Origin: Lachnospiraceae bacterium
Lineage (GTDB): Bacteria; Bacillota; Clostridia; Lachnospirales; Lachnospiraceae
Assembly (NCBI GenBank): GCA_030526405.1
Contig: JAUNCZ010000023.1
Span: 1-47,853, forward strand
Direction: 5' to 3'
DNA: 47,853 nt
The notes beneath the pieces are model-generated. The model was given only the letters and a program-made list of their open reading frames with translations. It did no database searches and was not told the DNA's origin. The position numbers and the translations under genes are program-made. Shown one piece after another: positions 41,436 through 47,853 of the stretch (its first letter is position 1; every line of letters starts with the position of its first letter).

Positions 41436-44400
41436 TCAGGCATCGATGGTGGATACTGTGATGGTAAGCTCCTCCAGTACATCCAGCAGCACGCGAACTG
41501 TATCCAGAGAGGTAAACATGGTTACATTATTCTCTGTTGCACACTGGCGGATGGCCACACCGTCTCCCACATGGATACCGGAGAGGATGGCTCTTGTATT
41601 GATCACATAGCTTACATAGCCGGAGCGGATGGATTCCAGCACCTCCTGGCTTCCGTCAGACAGCTTCTTTTTCATACGACAGCGGATTCCCCTTGCTTTC
41701 AGGAATTCTGCTGTAACAGTGGTGGCCTCAATATTGAAGCCCAGGTCATAGAACCGGCGGATCAGAGGCAGAGCCTCCTCCTTGTCCTCATCAGCCAGAG
41801 TCACCAGCACCGTTCCATAGTTGTGGAGCTTGATTCCGGAAGCAGTAAGGGCCTTATACATGGCACGGTGGAGCTTGTCATCGTAGCCGATGGCCTCACC
41901 GGTGGATTTCATCTCAGGAGACAGGTAGGCATCCATACCCTTCAGTTTTGAGAAGGAGAAAGCAGGAGCCTTCACGTACCATCTCTTCTTCTCCTCCGGA
42001 TACAGGCAGAAGATTCCCTGCTCCTTCAGAGAGACTCCAAGGATTACCTTGGTGGCAATATCCGCCAGCATATAGCCAGTGGCCTTGGACAGGAATGGCA
42101 CGGTACGGGAGGATCGTGGATTTACCTCGATGATATAGACATTTTCCTCCTCATCCACAATGAACTGGATATTGAACAGACCCACGATGCCGATGCCAAG
42201 TCCCAGCTTTTTCGCATAGGTAAGGATGGTACCCTTCACCTTGTCAGAAATGCTGAATGGCGGGTATACACTGATGGAATCTCCGGAATGGACGCCGGTA
42301 CGCTCCACCAGCTCCATAATTCCCGGCACAAACACGTCTGTACCGTCACAGACTGCATCAATCTCCACCTCTTTTCCGCGGATATATTTATCCACAAGCA
42401 CAGGTTTATCCTCGTCGATCTCTACAGCAGTCTTCAGATAATGCTCCAGATCTGACTGTTTGGACACGATCTGCATGGCACGTCCACCAAGCACGAAGCT
42501 TGGACGCACCAGAACAGGGTAGCCGATCTCCTCTGCTGCCTTTACACCATCTGCAATGGTGGTTACAGCCTTTCCCTTTGGCTGTGGGATATCCAGAGCC
42601 TCCAGCACCTTCTCGAAGGAGTCCCTGTTCTCAGCCCTCTCAATGGCATCACAGTCTGTTCCCACAATGTGTACCCCATACTCCTTCAGAGGCTCTGCCA
42701 GGTTTACCGCTGTCTGTCCTCCTAAAGTAGCGATGACACCCTTTGGCTGCTCCATCTCAATGATGTTCATTACATCCTCCACGCAGAGGGGCTCAAAGTA
42801 CAGTTTGTCTGAGGTGGTGTAATCGGTGGATACAGTCTCCGGATTATTGTTGATGATAATGGCCTGGCAGCCGGATTCCTGAATGGTCTTCACAGCATGT
42901 ACAGTGGAATAATCAAATTCCACACCCTGTCCGATGCGGATCGGTCCGGAACCAAGAACGATAATCTTATCTCTCTGCTCCACCTGGGACTCATTTTCCC
43001 CTTCGTAGGTGGAGTAGAAATAAGGAATATAGCTTTCAAACTCAGAAGCACAGCTGTCGATCATCTTGTAGGACGGGAAGATCCTGTGTTCCTTTCTGAA
43101 ATCAAAGATCTGATGGGCAGTCATACCCCAGTATTTTGCAATGATCTGGTCAGAGAAGCCCATGCGTTTTGCCTCATAGAGCACAGCAGGGTCCATTTTT
43201 CCTGCCTGAACCTGCTTCTCCATCTGCACGATATTGTCAAATACCCTGAGGAACAGGGGATCGATCTTAGTACGACGGAAAATTTCCTCTTTGCTGATAC
43301 CTCGGCGCAGAAGCTCTGCAATGGCGTAGATTCTGTCGTCGGTGCCCTCCTGGATATAGGTCAGGATCTCCTGGGTATCCATCTCGTCAAATTTGGCATG
43401 ATACAGATGAGTCACACCGATCTCCAGAGAGCGAATTCCCTTCAGCAGGGACTCCTCCATGGTACGGCCTACGCTCATGACCTCGCCGGTGGCCTTCATC
43501 TGAGTGCCCAGGTGGTTGTTGGCATCTGTAAATTTATCAAAAGGAAATCTTGGCAGCTTGGATACCACATAGTCAAGGGATGGCTCAAAGCTTGCCAGGG
43601 TATTGGCCAGCTGAATCTCATCCAGTCTGTAGCCCACGGAAATCTTGGCAGAAACCCTGGCAATTGGGTAACCGCTGGCCTTGGAGGCAAGGGCTGAGGA
43701 TCTGGATACACGGGGATTTACCTCAATGAGATAATACTGGAAGGAATTAGGATCCAGAGCAAACTGCACATTGCAGCCACCCTCCACCTGCAGGGCACGG
43801 ATGATCTTCAGCGCACTGTCTCTCAGCATATGATATTCCTTGTTGGTGAGGGTCTGGGATGGACATACCACCACGGAATCTCCTGTATGTACACCAACAG
43901 GGTCGATATTCTCCATATTGCAGATAGTAATGGCGGTGTCATTGGCATCACGCATTACCTCATACTCAATCTCTTTATAGCCCCGCACAGACTTCTCAAT
44001 GAGGGCCTGATGTACAGGGGACAGCACCAGAGCATTTTTCAGGATCTCCTTCAGCTCCTCCTCGTTGTCGGCAAAGCCTCCGCCGGTTCCACCCAGGGTG
44101 AAGGCAGGACGAATTACCACCGGATAACCGATCTCCTCTGCTGCCTGGATTCCCTCCTCCATGGTCTCTGCAATCAGGGATGGCAGGGTAGGCTCTCCCA
44201 GACTGATGCACAGCTCTTTAAACAGCTCTCGATCCTCCGCCTGCTCAATACTGGAAAATCTTGTTCCCAGAAGTTCCACACCACACTCAGCCAGAACTCC
44301 TTTTTTCTCCAGCTCCATGGCCAGGTTCAGACCAGTCTGTCCGCCGATTCCCGGCAGAATGGCATCAGGACGCTCTTTTCTGATGATCCTTGCCAGATAT

Positions 44401-44615
44401 TTCAGTGTCAGAGGCTCCATATAGACCTTATCCGCAATGGTAGGATCTGTCATAATGGTAGCCGGGTTGGAGTTACAGAGAATTACCTCATAGCCCTCTT
44501 CCTTCAGGGCCAGGCAGGCCTGTGTACCTGCATAATCAAATTCAGCTGCCTGTCCGATGACAATAGGACCGGAGCCGATCACAAGAATTCGTTTTAAATC
44601 CGTTCTCTTAGGCAT
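41436..44615 (-). CDS. carB: Carbamoyl-phosphate synthase large subunit
   Basis: A 1059-residue enzyme of normal length with the two duplicated ATP-grasp halves. First half: [19 protein letters not shown] and [15 protein letters not shown]; second half: [20 protein letters not shown] and [13 protein letters not shown]. The C-terminal allosteric domain follows ([20 protein letters not shown]). It uses ammonia from CarA, bicarbonate and two ATP to make carbamoyl phosphate for pyrimidines and arginine. GGAGG lies 8 bases upstream, and its start overlaps the carA stop by 8 bases, indicating translational coupling. Confidence 0.97.
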   Translation of the reverse strand: MPKRTDLKRILVIGSGPIVIGQAAEFDYAGTQACLALKEEGYEVILCNSNPATIMTDPTIADKVYMEPLTLKYLARIIRKERPDAILPGIGGQTGLNLAMELEKKGVLAECGVELLGTRFSSIEQAEDRELFKELCISLGEPTLPSLIAETMEEGIQAAEEIGYPVVIRPAFTLGGTGGGFADNEEELKEILKNALVLSPVHQALIEKSVRGYKEIEYEVMRDANDTAITICNMENIDPVGVHTGDSVVVCPSQTLTNKEYHMLRDSALKIIRALQVEGGCNVQFALDPNSFQYYLIEVNPRVSRSSALASKASGYPIARVSAKISVGYRLDEIQLANTLASFEPSLDYVVSKLPRFPFDKFTDANNHLGTQMKATGEVMSVGRTMEESLLKGIRSLEIGVTHLYHAKFDEMDTQEILTYIQEGTDDRIYAIAELLRRGISKEEIFRRTKIDPLFLRVFDNIVQMEKQVQAGKMDPAVLYEAKRMGFSDQIIAKYWGMTAHQIFDFRKEHRIFPSYKMIDSCASEFESYIPYFYSTYEGENESQVEQRDKIIVLGSGPIRIGQGVEFDYSTVHAVKTIQESGCQAIIINNNPETVSTDYTTSDKLYFEPLCVEDVMNIIEMEQPKGVIATLGGQTAVNLAEPLKEYGVHIVGTDCDAIERAENRDSFEKVLEALDIPQPKGKAVTTIADGVKAAEEIGYPVLVRPSFVLGGRAMQIVSKQSDLEHYLKTAVEIDEDKPVLVDKYIRGKEVEIDAVCDGTDVFVPGIMELVERTGVHSGDSISVYPPFSISDKVKGTILTYAKKLGLGIGIVGLFNIQFIVDEEENVYIIEVNPRSSRTVPFLSKATGYMLADIATKVILGVSLKEQGIFCLYPEEKKRWYVKAPAFSFSKLKGMDAYLSPEMKSTGEAIGYDDKLHRAMYKALTASGIKLHNYGTVLVTLADEDKEEALPLIRRFYDLGFNIEATTVTAEFLKARGIRCRMKKKLSDGSQEVLESIRSGYVSYVINTRAILSGIHVGDGVAIRQCATENNVTMFTSLDTVRVLLDVLEELTITVSTIDA

Positions 44616-45768
44616 CTAAAGATCCTCCCTTCATCACTTCCACAAATCTACTGAACAGATAGGCACTGTCCTGAGGACCTGGGGCGCTCTCCGGATGATA
44701 CTGAATGGAGAAGGCTCTGTCCCCTCTGTGCTGCACACCCTCGATGGTCTGATCCAGCAGATTGATGTGGGTGGGCTCCAGACCTGTTCCGGAAAGGGAC
44801 TCCTCTGCCACCGCATAGGAATGGTTCTGGGATGTGATCTCCACCTTGTCTGTCAGGAGATTTTTTACAGGATGATTACCGCCTCTGTGGCCGAATTTCA
44901 GTTTATAGGTCTCCGCTCCGTAGGAAAGAGACAGGATCTGGTGTCCCAGGCAAATGCCAAAAATCGGATATTTTCCATGAAGGGCCTTCACCAGGGCGAT
45001 GGTCTCCTGTACATCGGTGGGATCACCGGGGCCGTTGGATAAAAATACTCCATCCGGCTTCAGGGCCTGGATGGTTTCCGGTTTTGTATTCCAGGGAAGA
45101 ACAGTGACTTTGCAGCCAAGAGCATTCAGAGAACGGACAATATTCAGCTTCATACCGCAGTCAATGGCTGCCACGTGAAGCAGAGATTCCTGCTGAGAAT
45201 CGCTGTTTCCGGCAGCATTTTCAGAAGACTCCACCGGCTCCCCGCAGTCTGTTCCAGGAAGGGAAACCCAGCTCTCCTTTGTGCTGACACGGCTCACCTG
45301 ATCATGGGCGAACTCCCACTGGGAGAGAATCTCTTTGCCCTGCTCCGCTGTGGTCTCCGGGCCGGTGAGCAGCACCTTACAGCTGCCGTAGGTTCTGATT
45401 TTTCTTGTAAGTTCTCTTGTATCAATTCCCTGAATTCCTGCAATATCCCAGGTTTTCATAAAATCACCCAGGGTGCTGCTGCTGCGGAAATTGGATGGCT
45501 CCGGAGCATACTCTCTCACGATCAGCGCTCCGATGGATGGATTTCTCGTCTCAAAATCCTGGGGATTGATACCATAATTGCCAATGATCGGATAGGTCAT
45601 CACCACTGCCTGGTCTGTGTAGGAAGGGTCTGAGAGGATTTCCTGGTATCCCACCATGGAGGTGTTAAACACCAGCTCCAGCTTCTTGTCAGACAGACTT
45701 CCAAATCCGTAACCGCAATACTCTGTACCATCTTCCAGGATCAGTTTTCTCGGATTCATTTTTTCCAT
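44608..45768 (-). CDS. carA: Carbamoyl-phosphate synthase small (glutaminase) subunit
   Basis: A 386-residue class I amidotransferase subunit. The N-terminal domain starts [20 protein letters not shown]; the catalytic site is [17 protein letters not shown] (Cys nucleophile), followed by [10 protein letters not shown], and the His-x-Glu in [13 protein letters not shown]. It hydrolyses glutamine and channels ammonia to CarB. ATG 45768 follows GAGGGAG by 6-7 bases. It comes 103 bases after asnB. Confidence 0.97.
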   Translation of the reverse strand: MEKMNPRKLILEDGTEYCGYGFGSLSDKKLELVFNTSMVGYQEILSDPSYTDQAVVMTYPIIGNYGINPQDFETRNPSIGALIVREYAPEPSNFRSSSTLGDFMKTWDIAGIQGIDTRELTRKIRTYGSCKVLLTGPETTAEQGKEILSQWEFAHDQVSRVSTKESWVSLPGTDCGEPVESSENAAGNSDSQQESLLHVAAIDCGMKLNIVRSLNALGCKVTVLPWNTKPETIQALKPDGVFLSNGPGDPTDVQETIALVKALHGKYPIFGICLGHQILSLSYGAETYKLKFGHRGGNHPVKNLLTDKVEITSQNHSYAVAEESLSGTGLEPTHINLLDQTIEGVQHRGDRAFSIQYHPESAPGPQDSAYLFSRFVEVMKGGSLDA

Positions 45769-45807
45769 GTTTTTCTCCCTCGTCTGAATATTTTTCAGTA
45801 TCATACA

Positions 45808-45841
45808 GATGCCCCATCCCCAATCCAGGGGACAAGGCATC
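45808..45841 (-). other. GC-rich hairpin between asnB and carA
   Basis: The minus-strand RNA can form GATGCC/GGGCATC with inner TCCCC/GGGGA. There is no U-tract, so it may be a processing or mRNA-stability element that sets the ratio of asnB to carAB. A short direct repeat of tatctgtt also lies beside it (near 45852-45870). Confidence 0.6.
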
Positions 45842-45871
45842 CTGTCATCAGTTATCTGTTTCTGTTATCTG

Positions 45872-47449
45872 TTATTCGCCGCTGGCACCGTAGTTTGCCA
45901 GTACACGGGCGGAAGGATCGTTAACGTTGCAGCCCTCCCACTCTTTGTTTGGCATCCAGAAATCTGCCACCATCTGGGCCTGACCCGGATAGTATTTCTC
46001 GAAGATTTCACGATACAGCAGAGACTCCTTTGTAAATGGCTGTGCAAAGCTGTATTTTTTGCATTTCTCCTCAAATTCAGCATCTGTATATACGGTTTCA
46101 GCATATTCCTTCAGGTCATCCACCATGGAATGTCCCACTGCATCTGAAAATGCTGCCTTCTCACGATACAGAATATCATGAGGCAGATAGTCGCCCTCAA
46201 AGGCATGGCGGAGAAGGTATTTTCCCTTGTTGTAGGTGTTCAGCTTCTTAGCCGGATCAATGGCCATGACATATTTCACGAAATCCAGATCACCGAAAGG
46301 AACACGGGCCTCCAGAGAATTTACAGAGATGCAGCGGTCTGCACGGAGTACATCGTACATATGCAGCTCACGGATTCGTTTTGCTGCCTCCTGCTGAAAT
46401 GCCTCTGCACTGGGGGCAAAATCTGTATATTTATATCCGAAGAGCTCATCGGAAATCTCTCCTGTGAGAAGTACACGGACATCTGTGTTCTCGTGGATCC
46501 ATTTACAGCAGAGGTACATTCCCATGGATGCACGGATGGTGGTGATATCGTAGGTTCCCAGCATCTGGATCAGTCCCTCCAGAGACTCCAGTACCTGCTC
46601 CTTTGACATATACACCTCTGTGTGGTCACTGCCAATGTAGTCGGCCACCTGTTTTGCATATTTCAGGTCGATGGCATCCTTCTCCATACCGATGGCGAAG
46701 GTGCGGATCGGTTTTTCGCTCTTTCTTGCTGCGATGGCACACACAAGGGAAGAATCCAGACCACCGGATAACAAGTATCCCACATTTGCGTCTGCCACAA
46801 GACGTTTCTCAACGCCTGCCACCAGCTTGTCGTGGATGTTTCCGCAGATGGTCTCCAGATCATCCTGACAAACCTGCTCCACAGCAGTCATATCTGCATA
46901 GCAGATAAACTCTCCATCCTTGTAATAATGTCCTGGAGGGAACGGCATGATCTTGTCACAGATCGGAACCAGGTTTTTCGCCTCGCTGGCCAGTACCAGG
47001 ACGCCAGCTTTATCGTATCCGTAGTAAAGAGGACGGATACCGATGGGATCTCTTGCTGCGATAAAGCTCTTTGTCTCAGCATCGTACATCACAAGGGCAT
47101 ACTCCGCATCCAGCATGGCAAACATATCAGTTCCATATTCTCTGTACAGAGGAAGCAGGATCTCACAGTCAGATCCGCTCTTGAAGGAGTATTTCTTTGC
47201 CAGTTCCTCCTTCATCTTCTCATAGCCGTACACCTCACCGTTACAGATCACATAGCTTCCATCCAGCTCAAAGGGCTGCATGCCTTCCGGTGTCAGACCC
47301 ATAATAGCCAGTCTGTGGAAGCCCAGGATTCCATCCTCCAGCTGAATGATCCTGCTGTCATCCGGTCCCCTTGATACAGTTTTCTCAAATCCTTCTTTAA
47401 ATTCTTCCAGTGTGATCCCCTGACCACAGTAACACATAATTGAACACAT
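45872..47449 (-). CDS. asnB: Asparagine synthetase (glutamine-hydrolysing)
   Basis: A 525-residue AsnB. Start at ATG 47449 puts the nucleophile at Cys2 (MCSIMCYCGQG), as required after Met removal; longer starts would bury it. SRGPDDSRII and the class II glutaminase domain fill the first 200 residues; GYLLSGGLDSSLVCAIAARK is the PP-loop of the synthetase domain, and VPFGDLDFVKYVMAIDP closes it. It converts aspartate + glutamine + ATP to asparagine. GAGGGAG lies about 10 bases upstream, within a T-box leader. Confidence 0.96.
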   Translation of the reverse strand: MCSIMCYCGQGITLEEFKEGFEKTVSRGPDDSRIIQLEDGILGFHRLAIMGLTPEGMQPFELDGSYVICNGEVYGYEKMKEELAKKYSFKSGSDCEILLPLYREYGTDMFAMLDAEYALVMYDAETKSFIAARDPIGIRPLYYGYDKAGVLVLASEAKNLVPICDKIMPFPPGHYYKDGEFICYADMTAVEQVCQDDLETICGNIHDKLVAGVEKRLVADANVGYLLSGGLDSSLVCAIAARKSEKPIRTFAIGMEKDAIDLKYAKQVADYIGSDHTEVYMSKEQVLESLEGLIQMLGTYDITTIRASMGMYLCCKWIHENTDVRVLLTGEISDELFGYKYTDFAPSAEAFQQEAAKRIRELHMYDVLRADRCISVNSLEARVPFGDLDFVKYVMAIDPAKKLNTYNKGKYLLRHAFEGDYLPHDILYREKAAFSDAVGHSMVDDLKEYAETVYTDAEFEEKCKKYSFAQPFTKESLLYREIFEKYYPGQAQMVADFWMPNKEWEGCNVNDPSARVLANYGASGE

Positions 47450-47461
47450 ACTTTTATTCTC

Positions 47462-47720
47462 CCTCGTATAATATTCAGCTCCGGACAGGGCGAGGGCTGT
47501 TCCTCGCGGTACCACCTGTCCTTATTCTCTTCCGCTACTAACATAGCTTCTCCATGTGATAACGGTTGGCCTCCGGCTTCCCTAATAGGAGTATTGCTCT
47601 TTTCAGGTTGCAGCTCATCCGGTGTTATTCCCCTCAGCACTGCTGCAGAGTTTCCACTGTCTTCTGCTCACTGGAAGTGTTTACTGGGGGTACTTCTCCT
47701 GATTCAGACGCTTTTCATGT
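47462..47720 (-). promoter_or_regulatory. T-box leader of asnB, specifier AAC (Asn)
   Basis: The minus strand carries the T-box hallmark GGTGGTACCGCG (complement of 47505-47516), whose bulge pairs with the acceptor end of uncharged tRNA, and upstream an AGTA S-turn (near 47690-47695). In the specifier-loop position, GAATAACACC contains AAC (complement of 47624-47626), an Asn codon, fitting the gene. The antiterminator region can alternatively pair GGACAGG with CCTGTCC and GCGAGG with CCCTCGC. No U-tract follows, and CCCTCG could also pair with the CGAGGG of the ribosome site, so translational control is possible. Confidence 0.9.
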
Positions 47721-47853
47721 GCGTTCCAAAAAAAGTTGCTTCATCGCGATGCATCTTTTCTTTACGAGCGATGCCAATCTCGCCTGACGGCTCGATTTCG
47801 CGCTGTCGCGCTATAGAAACAGTCTCGTCTGATCTCTCGCTCAAGCAAGCTTG
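47721..47853. other. Upstream edge of the asnB leader, no gene seen
   Basis: Contains a 10-base palindrome (catcgcgatg, near 47742-47751 region), a T7 tract on the minus strand, and a 14-base sequence gctgtcgcgctata (47802-47815) that recurs at 36660-36673 near purF. No coding region is recognised; the asnB promoter should lie here but I cannot point to a convincing one. Confidence 0.4.

Noticed and set aside
47293..47640. A 115-codon frame over the asnB leader
   Set aside because: It covers the T-box RNA and the start of asnB in another frame; its reading follows T-box structural sequence.

Overview
The window looks like a chromosomal segment of a Gram-positive gut anaerobe of the Clostridia, most likely Lachnospiraceae (Blautia/Ruminococcus-like). 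This is inferred from gene content: a type III glutamine synthetase, ATP-type PEP carboxykinase, GBS-Bsp-repeat L,D-transpeptidase, HPr-like proteins, an ANTAR regulator, a T-box leader, GGAGG ribosome sites, moderate GC genes and AT-rich spacers. No tRNA, rRNA, insertion sequence, CRISPR array or prophage was seen.

Layout. Positions 1-4000: a Gfo/Idh/MocA dehydrogenase fragment, a UroD/MtaA-like protein, a divergent AraC regulator and an inositol-dehydrogenase-like enzyme form a small catabolic locus. Positions 4000-8900: azlCD amino-acid exporter, a MATE transporter, an AI-2E-family permease with an SCP2-like protein, and a DUF1292 protein. Positions 9000-15200: pgi, a PRTase-like protein, a 166-bp tandem structured repeat, pckA, and a NUDIX hydrolase with a small partner. 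Positions 15200-21300: a secreted L,D-transpeptidase and a YhaN/YhaO-like (SbcCD-like) nuclease pair. Positions 21400-25000: two paralogous FadR-type regulators bracketing two HPr-like proteins that both lack the phosphorylatable histidine.

Positions 25100-47850 are the highlight: eleven genes, all on the minus strand, all concerned with glutamine and ammonium. In transcription order they are asnB, carA, carB, glnN, amt-PII fusion, purF, pyrG, gltB, gltD, glnA and an ANTAR-domain regulator. Four of the internal spacers (before glnN, amt, purF and pyrG) carry intrinsic-terminator hairpins whose 5' arm can instead fold into a tiny stem with the hexaloop AAAGGC or AAAGGG. Loop A1 and G4 fit the known target rule of ANTAR antiterminators, and the stem bases covary between copies. 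glnN has two such units in series behind one strong promoter. asnB has its own T-box with an AAC (Asn) specifier. The best single reading is a nitrogen regulon in which the glnA-linked ANTAR protein, or another ANTAR protein, releases attenuators in front of ammonium-acquiring and glutamine-consuming genes. The motifs are visible in the sequence; the regulatory link is inference.
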